From: an uncultured Alphaproteobacteria bacterium
GTDB lineage: Bacteria; Pseudomonadota; Alphaproteobacteria; HIMB59; GCA-002718135
Length of the DNA stretch: 64,000 bases
Direction of reading: 5' to 3'
Assembly (NCBI GenBank): GCA_902511405.1
Contig: CABXEZ010000001.1
Span: forward strand, 1 to 64,000
Shown here in pieces: positions 26,588 through 34,197 of this stretch (positions are counted from its first letter, which is position 1; every line of letters starts with the position of its first letter). The translations under genes were made by a program, and so were the position numbers. Below the pieces are notes generated by a model that saw only the letters and a list, made by a program, of their open reading frames with translations, did no database searches and had not been told where the DNA came from.

Positions 26588-26947
26588 TTAGAAAAATATT
26601 TCTTTTGAGCGTAAGTACCACTGGGTTAGCATGAGAGAGTACTCTTCGGATAAACAATAAGACCTTACTCTTCTGTCTTTCTTTGAATATTGTTTTACAA
26701 AAAAACCTTTGCTTACAGCATTATTTAGCGTTGAATATATTGTTGATCTACATCCTAATTTAGGAGGTATTCTTTTACATAACATTTCATAAGACAGGCA
26801 TTTATCGGCATATGTGGATGAAGCAATTTCTAAACTTATCGCATGTGTTAAAGCTGAAGAGTAAAAAAAATCATGGCATTTATCTTTTGTATTTTTTTGA
26901 TAAAAATCATCCTTAACCAGATTTACAACATTTTGAAGAGCTAACAT
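26588..26947 (-). CDS. Cys-rich MarR-like winged-helix regulator
   Basis: A 119-residue DNA-binding protein from the ATG at 26947. The helix-turn-helix and wing resemble MarR-type repressors: TIYSTLNNAVSKGFFVKQYSKKDRRVRSYCLSEE near residues 69-102, with a basic DRRVR wing tip. It carries five Cys (24, 50, 57, 66, 98), unusual for its size, which hints at metal or redox sensing. A longer form opens with TTG at 27001, but that stretch is an inverted repeat and has no coding look, so I reject it. Two ICE-like boxes flank the gene. I infer an iron- or stress-linked regulator of the DUF4856 and Fbp genes. Confidence 0.65.
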   Translation of the reverse strand: MLALQNVVNLVKDDFYQKNTKDKCHDFFYSSALTHAISLEIASSTYADKCLSYEMLCKRIPPKLGCRSTIYSTLNNAVSKGFFVKQYSKKDRRVRSYCLSEEYSLMLTQWYLRSKEIFF

Positions 26948-26959
26948 TATGACACTAAA

Positions 26960-27005
26960 GTGGGTTGAAAAATTGCGCTGGTACCTGCAACAATTTTTCA
27001 ACCAC
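26960..27005. promoter_or_regulatory. Inverted repeat at the 5' end of the MarR-like gene
   Basis: GTGGGTTGAAAAATTG (26960-26975) and CAATTTTTCAACCAC (26991-27005) pair over 15 bp with one bulged base, leaving a 15-nt loop. It lies 12-58 bases upstream of the regulator start at 26947, where a transcript leader or an autoregulatory operator would be. It could also act as a hairpin that limits translation. Confidence 0.5.
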
Positions 27006-27104
27006 GAGTAGAAACATACAAATTATTAAGTATAAATTTTTCGAAAAATAGTAAAGGTATGTTTTTTTAATTAAGGTGAGTAATAAAAACTCAATGTTAT
27101 TGAA

Positions 27105-27121
27105 TTTAGAATAATTCTAAA
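27105..27121. promoter_or_regulatory. Irr/ICE-like iron box before the MarR-like regulator
   Basis: TTTAGAA-TAA-TTCTAAA is a perfect 7-bp inverted repeat with a 3-bp spacer and is identical to the published form of the Irr iron control element consensus. It is 158 bp upstream of the regulator start at 26947 and just downstream of the hsp20 terminator, so it belongs to the regulator promoter. Confidence 0.7.
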
Positions 27122-27123
27122 AC

Positions 27124-27141
27124 AGGGGGCTCTCGCCCCCT
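27124..27141 (-). terminator. Terminator hairpin after hsp20
   Basis: AGGGGGC-TCTC-GCCCCCT makes a perfect 7-bp stem with a 4-nt loop, 12 bp beyond the hsp20 stop codon. On the minus strand it is followed by TGTTTTAG. It is strongly G/C rich compared with its surroundings. The ICE box at 27105-27121 starts right after it. Confidence 0.75.
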
Positions 27142-27152
27142 ATCTCGTAAAT

Positions 27153-27590
27153 TTAACTAATGGGAATTAGTCTTGCTTTTTTTTCTTCTGGAATAATTCT
27201 TTCCAGATCGATATTTAATAAACCATTTAGTAACTCAGCATTCTTGATTTTTATATCTTCAGAGATAGTAAATGATCGTTCAAATTGTCTGGTAGAAATT
27301 CCTTTATGAATAACTCCATTTCCTTCTTCGTTCACAACTTTTTCTTTTTGTTTGTTGCGAACAGTCAGATTATTTTCTTTTAGTTCTAATTCAATATCAT
27401 CTTTAGAATACCCAGCTAAAGCTACTTCTATTTTATAATTATTCTCATTTATTCTGTGAATATTATAGGGTGGATAATTTGAATTGTGTCGCTCGGTAGA
27501 CTCTAACATTCTATCAAATTCTTCAAAAATTGAGTCAAATCCAACTGAAAATGGTCTAAGCGAATTCCATACGGATAGGTTTCTTGTCAT
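27153..27590 (-). CDS. hsp20: Small heat-shock protein Hsp20 (IbpA-like)
   Basis: A 145-residue alpha-crystallin-domain chaperone. The N-terminus (SVWNSLRPFSVGFDSIFEEFDRML) matches the IbpA/HspA class. The alpha-crystallin domain runs from about residue 40 to 135: IEVALAGYSKDDIELELKENNLTV, then FERSFTISEDI and LLNGLLNIDLER. The C-terminal I/L-x-I/V motif is ARLIPIS. It holds denatured proteins for refolding by DnaK, also in this window. A sigma32-type promoter (27650-27677) and a ROSE-like thermometer (27596-27610) precede it. A strong terminator follows. Confidence 0.93.
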   Translation of the reverse strand: MTRNLSVWNSLRPFSVGFDSIFEEFDRMLESTERHNSNYPPYNIHRINENNYKIEVALAGYSKDDIELELKENNLTVRNKQKEKVVNEEGNGVIHKGISTRQFERSFTISEDIKIKNAELLNGLLNIDLERIIPEEKKARLIPIS

Positions 27591-27595
27591 AAAAA

Positions 27596-27610
27596 CTCCT
27601 TATTAAGCAA
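27596..27610 (-). ncRNA. ROSE-like RNA thermometer hairpin of hsp20 mRNA
   Basis: In mRNA sense the leader reads UUGCUU-AAU-AAGGAG, 5 bases before the start codon. The UUGCU motif pairs with the ribosome binding site AAGGAG (U.G, U-A, G.G, C-G, U-A, U-A), which is the diagnostic ROSE pattern including the central G.G pair. ROSE elements melt on heating and free the ribosome site of small heat-shock genes in alphaproteobacteria. The loop is short (3 nt) and upstream stems are not worked out, so the full element needs folding. Confidence 0.6.
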
Positions 27611-27649
27611 GTTAAAATCGGCACCCACAATGGCATACCAACAATTAAA

Positions 27650-27677
27650 ATATGGGAATTGAAAAAATTATTTCAAG
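27650..27677 (-). promoter_or_regulatory. Sigma32-type heat-shock promoter of hsp20
   Basis: On the minus strand, CTTGAAA (27671-27677) and CCCATAT (27650-27656) are separated by 14 bp. They match the sigma32 consensus CTTGAAA with 11-16 bp to CCCCATNT almost exactly. Transcription would begin near 27640-27644 and give a leader of about 50 bases that contains the ROSE-like hairpin. The dnaK promoter (63466-63493) has the same 14-bp spacing. Confidence 0.75.
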
Positions 27678-27685
27678 TAAGAAAA

Positions 27686-28342
27686 TTATTTTTTTCGTAT
27701 AAACAACAGACCATCAGATAGTGGGAGTAAAGAAAATTCCACTCTATCGTCTTGATTAATTTGTAAACTTAAACCACGAATCGTTTTTGTTTGTGAATCA
27801 TTTTTAGATGTATCAGCTACATCACCATGCCATAGCATGTTATCAATAATGATGACTCCATTTGATGAAACCAAGTTTAGTGATAGTTCATAATAATTTG
27901 GATAGTTATTTTTATCTGCATCAATGAAAATCACATCAAAGGTGTGTTGCCGATCAATTAAACTTTGCATCACATCGACACCTGCTCCAATAATAGATTC
28001 TATTTTTGAAGTGAGGCCATCCTTATCCCAATATTTTTTTGCTAATGGTAAAAACTCCTCTGAATTATCAACAGTAACAATTTTGCCATCGGATGGAAGT
28101 CCTCGGGCCATATATAATGTGCTTAACCCTGTAAATCGTCCAATCTCTAAACATGATTTGGCTTTTGATATATTAACAATAATTTCTAAAAATTGTCCTT
28201 GCTCTTTAGCAATTTGCATTTGAGCAACTTTACCAAGTGCTTTGGTTTCCTTCTCTAATTCATCGACAAGGGTGTCTTTTCGGTACCCTGCCTTTTGAAG
28301 ATATTGAATTAAATCTTCATTAATTTTTAATTGTGAGCTCAT
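27686..28342 (-). CDS. Class I SAM-dependent O-methyltransferase (CCoAOMT family)
   Basis: A 218-residue O-methyltransferase. Motif I is CLEIGRFTGLSTLYMA near residues 61-76, motif II is IVTVDNSEEFLP, and motif IV FIDADKNNYPNYYE supplies the metal-binding Asp residues. NGVIIIDNMLWHGDV supplies the catalytic site near residue 165. Members methylate catechols and related compounds. The start overlaps the deoA stop by 1 bp (TAATG), so it is the last gene of the cdd-pnp-deoA operon. A nucleoside-linked function is not evident; it may be a passenger. Confidence 0.87.
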   Translation of the reverse strand: MSSQLKINEDLIQYLQKAGYRKDTLVDELEKETKALGKVAQMQIAKEQGQFLEIIVNISKAKSCLEIGRFTGLSTLYMARGLPSDGKIVTVDNSEEFLPLAKKYWDKDGLTSKIESIIGAGVDVMQSLIDRQHTFDVIFIDADKNNYPNYYELSLNLVSSNGVIIIDNMLWHGDVADTSKNDSQTKTIRGLSLQINQDDRVEFSLLPLSDGLLFIRKK

Positions 28343-29658
28343 TAGTTAATTACTTCATACGTATATGGAAGTTCGCTTACCTCTGAATCGGCGATTATAA
28401 AACAATCCTCGATTTTTTTTCTAACATTTTCATAATCATCTTCTGAATTTGTATAAACTGTTAAAAGAGGTGTGCTTGTATCCACTTTATCACCAACTCT
28501 TAACACCTGATCATAACCAACATTGAAATTAATTTTATCTGTTACTTGTTTTCTTCCTCCGCCTAACTCGATAAGAATTAATCCTAAATCTCTTGTTTTA
28601 ATTTCTTTTACCCATCCAGATTGGTTTGAAAGAATATCTTTTTTAATAGCTTTTATTTTTAAATGATTATCATGTGACGACATAATATCAGACGGCCCTC
28701 CCAAAGCATGGACCATTTTTTCAAATTTTTCTGCTGCTTGACCATTCGATATTACAGTATTGATTTTTTTCAGAGCATCTTGTTTTGATAGGTTTTGGGA
28801 CATCATTAAAACTGAGGCTACTAACTCATATGTGATTAATTCCAGTCTTGATTCTTTTTCTTGGTTTTTTAAAAAATTAATACACTCAGACATCTCCAAA
28901 ATATGCCCTGCACTTTTGCCTAAAACTTGATTCATATCTGTTATGATGGCTTCACATTGTAGCCCAGCACCTTGTGCTACTTTAACAAGTGAGTGGGATA
29001 ATTCTCTTGCTATATCTATAGTGTTATTAAAAGATCCATTCCCTACCTTAACATCTAAAACTAATGTCTTTAAACCTGATGCAATTTTTTTAGATAGTAT
29101 AGACGATGTAATTAATGGTAAAGATTCTACTGTTCCCACTATATCTCTAATTGAATATAGTTTTTTATCTGCAGGGGCTAAGTTTGAAGTTTGACCTATA
29201 ATTGCACAGCCAACTTCTTTTACAACTTTCTTAAAAGTATTTAAATCTGGCTGTGTATTGTACCCTGGTATCGAATCAAATTTATCTAACGTTCCACCCG
29301 TGTGCCCAAGACCTCTTCCAGAAATCATTGGAACAAATAAACCACAAGCTGCTAAAATAGGAGCAAGAATAAGACTTGTTTTATCTCCCACACCACCTGT
29401 GGAATGCTTATCGCAAACTAAATCAGTATCAACAACACCAGTCCAATTAATCGTATCCCCTGAAGTAGTCATTGCTTCAGTTAAATTAACTGTTTCTTCA
29501 GGGGTCATACCATTTAAAAAAATTGCCATACTCATCGCCGCAACTTGTGAATCAGAAAAAGATCCATCAGTTAGACCTTTTACAAATAAAGAAATTTCTT
29601 CTTTTAAAAGAACCTTCTTATCTCTTTTTTTTCTAATTATTTCCTGTGGAATCATCAA
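28342..29658 (-). CDS. deoA: Thymidine phosphorylase
   Basis: A 438-residue nucleoside phosphorylase family II enzyme (E. coli DeoA has 440), splitting thymidine or deoxyuridine to base and deoxyribose-1-phosphate. The signature DKHSTGGVGDKTSLILAP lies near residues 84-101, and the phosphate-binding KKIASGLKTLVLDVKVGNG is at 190-208. It overlaps pnp by 26 bp upstream and the O-methyltransferase by 1 bp downstream. With Cdd and PNP it forms a compact nucleoside-degrading unit. Confidence 0.93.
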   Translation of the reverse strand: MMIPQEIIRKKRDKKVLLKEEISLFVKGLTDGSFSDSQVAAMSMAIFLNGMTPEETVNLTEAMTTSGDTINWTGVVDTDLVCDKHSTGGVGDKTSLILAPILAACGLFVPMISGRGLGHTGGTLDKFDSIPGYNTQPDLNTFKKVVKEVGCAIIGQTSNLAPADKKLYSIRDIVGTVESLPLITSSILSKKIASGLKTLVLDVKVGNGSFNNTIDIARELSHSLVKVAQGAGLQCEAIITDMNQVLGKSAGHILEMSECINFLKNQEKESRLELITYELVASVLMMSQNLSKQDALKKINTVISNGQAAEKFEKMVHALGGPSDIMSSHDNHLKIKAIKKDILSNQSGWVKEIKTRDLGLILIELGGGRKQVTDKINFNVGYDQVLRVGDKVDTSTPLLTVYTNSEDDYENVRKKIEDCFIIADSEVSELPYTYEVIN

Positions 29659-30460
29659 ATGTCACTTCTGTAATAAAGTTTTTAATTAATTGAAGAATGT
29701 TATTTTCAGCCAGATTGGCATTTTCTAGTGTTTCTTTGTGACTAAGTTTTGTTTTATTCATCCCTGCTGCTAAATTTGTGATTACACTGATAGCAATTAC
29801 AGAAAGATCACAATGATTAGCAACTAGCACCTCTGGTACTGTTGACATTCCTACTGCATTTCCCCCAATAACCTTTAGTGCATTTATTTCAGCGGGTGTT
29901 TCAAAATTTGGACCAGAATACATACAATAAATTCCTTCAAAAATTTGTTGCTTAGTTTTGTTGGCAGTTTCAATCAACTGATCGCGATAAAATTTATGGT
30001 AACCATCACTCATGTCATGAAACCTAGGCCCATACTCATCTTGGTTTTTTCCAATCAAAGGGTTGTAACCGCTCCAATTAATATGATCAGATATAGCCAT
30101 TAAACTCCCCGCTGGCATTTTTTCATTAAGGCTTCCTGCTGCGTTGGTAACAATTAAAAGTTTACACCCAATATCTTTTAATACGCGAATTGGTTTTGCG
30201 AGACTATTTGGTTCATGACCTTCATAAATATGAGATCGACCATACATGCACACTACTTTTTTATCAGCTATGTTTCCTAAAACTAATTTTCCTGCATGAC
30301 CTTTTACTGTAGGTTGAGGAAAATCTGGAAGGTCAGTATAGGGTATTTCTTTAATAATATTTTGTGGTTCAAAAAAATTTGTTAACCCTGATCCCAGAAT
30401 AACTGCAATCTCTGGTTGAGTATTTGTTGTTTCTAAAAAAAATTTTGAAGAAGAATGCAT
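29633..30460 (-). CDS. punA: Purine nucleoside phosphorylase (trimeric PunA type)
   Basis: A 275-residue PNP. Phosphate site ILGSGLTNFF near residue 20 and VKGHAGKLVLG, base site TNAAGSLN near residue 110, and the GVY-type block YCMYSGPNFETPAEI and VGMSTVPEV near residue 190-212 are all present. It phosphorolyses inosine and guanosine. The start overlaps the cdd stop by 1 bp, and the end overlaps deoA by 26 bp, so the operon is tightly coupled. Supply of inosine may come from Add at 18435-19415. Confidence 0.92.
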   Translation of the reverse strand: MHSSSKFFLETTNTQPEIAVILGSGLTNFFEPQNIIKEIPYTDLPDFPQPTVKGHAGKLVLGNIADKKVVCMYGRSHIYEGHEPNSLAKPIRVLKDIGCKLLIVTNAAGSLNEKMPAGSLMAISDHINWSGYNPLIGKNQDEYGPRFHDMSDGYHKFYRDQLIETANKTKQQIFEGIYCMYSGPNFETPAEINALKVIGGNAVGMSTVPEVLVANHCDLSVIAISVITNLAAGMNKTKLSHKETLENANLAENNILQLIKNFITEVTFDDSTGNN

Positions 30461-30876
30461 TATAAATTTTCTGGACCAAAGGAGTCAGGAAGTAAGTCTT
30501 CTAATGTTGATGTTTTAATATGTCCATTAATATTACACATATGAATATTTACATCAAGTGCTGCAAACTCTCTTAATCTTTGCCTGCACCCTCCACAAGG
30601 TGAACAAAGTAAATCTCCAGAACCTATCACAACTACTTCTTTAATTTTTGTAAAACCCTTTGCTACAAGATTTCCTATTGCACTTGCTTCTGCACATTGA
30701 GATTGTGGGTATGCTGCATTCTCAACATTGCACCCCGCAATAATTGAATTGTCCTCTGTAAGAAATGCGGCACCTACTTTAAATTTTGAATAAGGAACAT
30801 GGGCATTATCTCTAACATCTTTTGCAGCTTGAAAAAGCTTTTCAAAATTTTCTGAAATCATATGATCGTTTATCAT
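30460..30876 (-). CDS. cdd: Cytidine deaminase
   Basis: A 138-residue homotetrameric-type deaminase that converts cytidine to uridine. Zinc motifs CNVENAAYPQSQCAEASA (about residues 50-67) and SPCGGCRQ (near residue 93) carry the Cys/Glu ligands. It opens the nucleoside operon cdd-pnp-deoA-OMT. The first Met is at residue 1 (MINDHM); a second at residue 6 is an alternative start. The DUF1501 gene ends 26 bp upstream. Confidence 0.93.
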   Translation of the reverse strand: MINDHMISENFEKLFQAAKDVRDNAHVPYSKFKVGAAFLTEDNSIIAGCNVENAAYPQSQCAEASAIGNLVAKGFTKIKEVVVIGSGDLLCSPCGGCRQRLREFAALDVNIHMCNINGHIKTSTLEDLLPDSFGPENL

Positions 30877-30902
30877 GAAAAAACAAAAAAAATTATTTAT
30901 TT

Positions 30903-32054
30903 CTAAATCTTAAATAAATCTTGAGTTAAATCTGGGAGATCATCACCCCAAAAAACTTCTCTTTTTAAAAACTCAGGATCCTTATTAAAACAAATAGACA
31001 TTGCGGAATTATAAACCGCTCTAGCATCTATTGTTGAGTTTAAATCCCTTCCTTCAAATAAATTTTTCTTTTTTAAGCCTGGCCAATCGGTATAAACTTG
31101 AGATTTTTTAAGCAAACCTCCTGCCATAAGTATAGCACTTCCATACCCATGCTCGGTACCAAAACCTCCATTTTGTTTAATTGTTCTGCCAAATTCTGTT
31201 AAAGTTAAAATTAAGGTATTATCAAACGATGAACCTAAATTTTTATAGAGAATTTTTACAATATTATTTACCTCTTCAAGCTCATCCGCATGAGCTCCAT
31301 TATTCCCTCCTTGAGCAGTATGAGTGTCAAACCCATCTAATTCAAACACAGCTACTCTTGGGCCATTTGGGTCTTTGAGTTGTTTGGCAGCTTCTCTAGC
31401 TAAATTATTTCTATCTTGTGAATTTGTTGCAATTTGCATTGATAAAGGTCTTTTTTTAATTGTACTTAAAGTAGATTTAATTAATTCATTATGATCACCA
31501 CTAAATTCATTATGAATTGCATCTATTAATTTAGTTTGAACATAGTCTGGTGAAGGAAAGAAGTTATTATTTTGAGGAACACCTCTCAACAAAAGAGGCA
31601 TTGGTAGAGATATTGCTAATCCTTTTCCAATAATCTCTGAAGCTAACAAACCTCTTCCTAACCAACCTGTTTTTTCTTGATAAGGAGTATGGGCGCCTGT
31701 TTCCATCAAATTTTGCCCATCGAAATGTGATCTTCCTGTGTAAGGAATATTGGTAGCATGAACGAAAGCCGCTTTGTCTTCTTCCCATAGCTTATGAAAA
31801 ATTTCTAATTTAGGATGTAGGGCGAAATCACTATTTAATTTCAGAGTATTTTCTAAGATTAATTGTTTTCTTAATTTTTTTAATCTTTTATCTCCAATAA
31901 CTGGAACTGCCGTTAAACCATCCATACCGCCACGAAGAGATATTATGATAAGATTTTTTTTCTCTATATTTGCAAAACTTATTTTAGGATAGAACCCAGA
32001 AAAAAATAATGTTGAAGAAGCGCCAATCAAAAAATTTCTTCTTGTACAATTCAT
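30903..32054 (-). CDS. Exported DUF1501 family protein
   Basis: A 383-residue protein with a twin-arginine type N-terminus (CTRRNFLIG, then hydrophobic SSTLFFSG). The DUF1501 core is visible in ISLRGGMDGLTAVPV, HFDGQNLMETG, VFELDGFDTHTAQGG and LTEFGRTIKQNGGFGTEHG. DUF1501 proteins are secreted, sulfatase-related-looking, and of unknown function, and usually come as a pair with DUF1800. Here the DUF1800 gene lies directly upstream with a 4-bp overlap. No enzyme activity can be assigned. Confidence 0.88.
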   Translation of the reverse strand: MNCTRRNFLIGASSTLFFSGFYPKISFANIEKKNLIIISLRGGMDGLTAVPVIGDKRLKKLRKQLILENTLKLNSDFALHPKLEIFHKLWEEDKAAFVHATNIPYTGRSHFDGQNLMETGAHTPYQEKTGWLGRGLLASEIIGKGLAISLPMPLLLRGVPQNNNFFPSPDYVQTKLIDAIHNEFSGDHNELIKSTLSTIKKRPLSMQIATNSQDRNNLAREAAKQLKDPNGPRVAVFELDGFDTHTAQGGNNGAHADELEEVNNIVKILYKNLGSSFDNTLILTLTEFGRTIKQNGGFGTEHGYGSAILMAGGLLKKSQVYTDWPGLKKKNLFEGRDLNSTIDARAVYNSAMSICFNKDPEFLKREVFWGDDLPDLTQDLFKI

Positions 32055-33499
32055 GCTTTAAGTACTCCTGGTAAATTACAAATTATACCATATTTGCTAA
32101 TCATGTCAGATTCTTCTTTTAATTTGGTATCGGAATTAAAATTTTTTATAAGTAAAGACATCCTTTCATAATCATCAAAATTTTTTTTCAAACATTCCAA
32201 AGTAAAATCATGATTATAGTTTTTTGATTTAATCATTTTTGGTAAAATATTAGATGAAAACCAAAGTCGTCTTAATAAAAGTTCTGGTGATACCCAGTCT
32301 ACCTCAAAATCACTCCAACCATTTGGCTGTTTAGGACGGTAAGGCGAATGCCCAATTTCATGAAGCCACCAAGATAATCGTCTTTGACTATGGGAGGGTT
32401 TAGTTTTAAAATCATAGTTCATTCGAGATGGTATAAGAGGTATGTTTAAGTCAAAAATTTTAGAAAGTTGCATTAACCAAACTTCTGGGACCTGAAACTT
32501 ATATGTTAGATCTCTATATTTGTAAGCTTGTCTAACAACCTCTTTTTGTATCTCAATTAAGTTTCCATCATATTTATTCCACACATCAATCACTGGTCTA
32601 ACCATTTCCTCAGTAGGATCATCAGTAATAAAATGTCGGCATAATTTCGTTGAAACAAATTTTATACAAACTGGGTGTGTTGCTAAATCATGAATAACTC
32701 TGGGTAATTCCCTTTTTGCATCATTTTTGTATTTAACCCCTAAAACTTTTTTTTCTCCAGTTTGATGTCTATCTTGGTCAAACCAAACATCTCCTGTTTC
32801 GAGCCCTTTCTTAGTATATTTTTGACTCCATCCAGTCATAATATAAGCAAGTTGAATCACATCTTCCTGCGTATATCCGGCACTTGGTGAGACGGTATGA
32901 AGTTCTAATAACTCCCTTGCATGATTTTCATTAATAGTATCTCTGGGATTCCATTGTTTACTTTTAGAATTTGGACCCACAGATTGCGAGTTATCCAGAT
33001 GATGAATCATACACCAAGAAGTTGTTACAGACTGAACCATATCCTCAAACGTTTTAACCATATTCGGTCTGATAATTTCTCGTTGATAAGGGCCTGTACT
33101 AAACTCAGCTAAGAAATCTTTTTCACTAATTGCAAAATGATTTCCCCAAAAAAGCCAAAACCGCTCAAAAACTGGTTGCTGACTATTTTTAGTTTGATAA
33201 TGCCTGATAGCGTGTTCGTTTAGTTCAAAAAACCTTTCACCAGTTTTTATTCTTAACTCTTCCTTAGCTTTCTCGTATGCATTTATATCGTTTTTGTATT
33301 TTTTTCTAATAACCTCTCTATCCCCATAAACCCATTCTCCATATTTTTTTCTCATTTCTTTTTCTGTAGGTATTGATCCTGGCCACAAGAAGTCTGGTAC
33401 TGAATTTAATTGGTCAAGAGCCCAATCAAGTGGATCACTTGGCTCGGTTTCATTAGGAGATAAACCAAAGGCAACTCTTCTGTAAAAATTTAATGCCAT
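32051..33499 (-). CDS. DUF1800 family protein
   Basis: A 482-residue protein of the DUF1800 family, with NFYRRVAFGLSPNETEP at the start, NENHARELLELHTV near residue 190, SVTTSWCMIHHLDNSQSVGPNSK and the C-terminal SWWLHEIGHSPYRPKQPNGW block. DUF1800 partners with DUF1501 in an exported pair of unknown role. No clear signal peptide is seen here, so export may depend on the partner. It is the first gene of the unit, with a 41-bp gap to the divergent trpF-like gene. Confidence 0.87.
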   Translation of the reverse strand: MALNFYRRVAFGLSPNETEPSDPLDWALDQLNSVPDFLWPGSIPTEKEMRKKYGEWVYGDREVIRKKYKNDINAYEKAKEELRIKTGERFFELNEHAIRHYQTKNSQQPVFERFWLFWGNHFAISEKDFLAEFSTGPYQREIIRPNMVKTFEDMVQSVTTSWCMIHHLDNSQSVGPNSKSKQWNPRDTINENHARELLELHTVSPSAGYTQEDVIQLAYIMTGWSQKYTKKGLETGDVWFDQDRHQTGEKKVLGVKYKNDAKRELPRVIHDLATHPVCIKFVSTKLCRHFITDDPTEEMVRPVIDVWNKYDGNLIEIQKEVVRQAYKYRDLTYKFQVPEVWLMQLSKIFDLNIPLIPSRMNYDFKTKPSHSQRRLSWWLHEIGHSPYRPKQPNGWSDFEVDWVSPELLLRRLWFSSNILPKMIKSKNYNHDFTLECLKKNFDDYERMSLLIKNFNSDTKLKEESDMISKYGIICNLPGVLKA

Positions 33500-33540
33500 A
33501 AAGATAAAACTAGTTTACAATAATTTATAATTATTGACAC

Positions 33541-34197
33541 ATGTTAATGAAAAAAACTTCTTTAAAAATCTGTGGTATTACCAACACTCAATCGATTAAT
33601 ACTGCCTATAAAAACAAAATAAAATCTCTTGGCTTTGCTAGTAATAACTTAAAAGGCCCAAACACAGCCACAGACAAAAAAATACAATTACTAATTGAAG
33701 AGTGTAAAAATTTTAAAATAGAATCTGTACTTTTAACACGATATGTATCATTAAATAAATTAATTGAGCAAATAGACTATACTAAACCAAAAACGATTTC
33801 GTGCTCATATCACTATAATAAAAATGAATTGAAAATAATAAAAAAAACCTTCAGAAAATTAAAAATTGGGATAGCTATAAATCCAGAAAATTATAATTTA
33901 AGCTATTTAAAAGAAATTAAAAATATTGTGAATATAATTTACTATGACCTAAATGTTTATAAAACTAAATCGATAAAAACATATTCTTTAAAAAAATGCT
34001 TGGATCAAATTAGATCAATTAAAAACTTATCAATTCCAATATACATCGGCGGTGGTATTGATGAGCATAAAGCTAAGGAGATTATTAGATTATTACATCC
34101 TGATGGAATAGATGTTTCTCGTGGTCTTAAAAACTCCAAAAACATAATCTCTACTAGAAAACTAAAAAAATTTTTACAACAAGTTGCGGTAGCTTAA
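33541..34197 (+). CDS. Divergent TrpF-like (phosphoribosylanthranilate isomerase) protein
   Basis: A 218-residue (beta/alpha)8-like protein. The N-terminal KICGIT (catalytic Cys region of TrpF) and the C-terminal GGGIDEHKAKEIIRLLHPDGIDVSRGLK match phosphoribosylanthranilate isomerase. A candidate catalytic Asp lies in IIYYDLN near residue 138, but the following GG(T/S)GK loop of typical TrpF is missing (it reads NVYKTKS). The protein is very rich in Lys and Ile/Asn. It is convergent with folK, overlapping by 24 bp. It may be a functional but fast-evolving TrpF or a relative with another substrate. Confidence 0.7.
   Translation: MLMKKTSLKICGITNTQSINTAYKNKIKSLGFASNNLKGPNTATDKKIQLLIEECKNFKIESVLLTRYVSLNKLIEQIDYTKPKTISCSYHYNKNELKIIKKTFRKLKIGIAINPENYNLSYLKEIKNIVNIIYYDLNVYKTKSIKTYSLKKCLDQIRSIKNLSIPIYIGGGIDEHKAKEIIRLLHPDGIDVSRGLKNSKNIISTRKLKKFLQQVAVA

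Noticed and set aside
26948-27001. TTG-started longer N-terminus of the MarR-like regulator
   Set aside because: The extra 18 codons coincide with a long inverted repeat and lack homology-like features; the ATG at 26947 is preferred.
29258-29689. A 143-codon open frame on the plus strand
   Set aside because: Antisense to deoA and pnp; no motif, and both minus-strand genes are full length.
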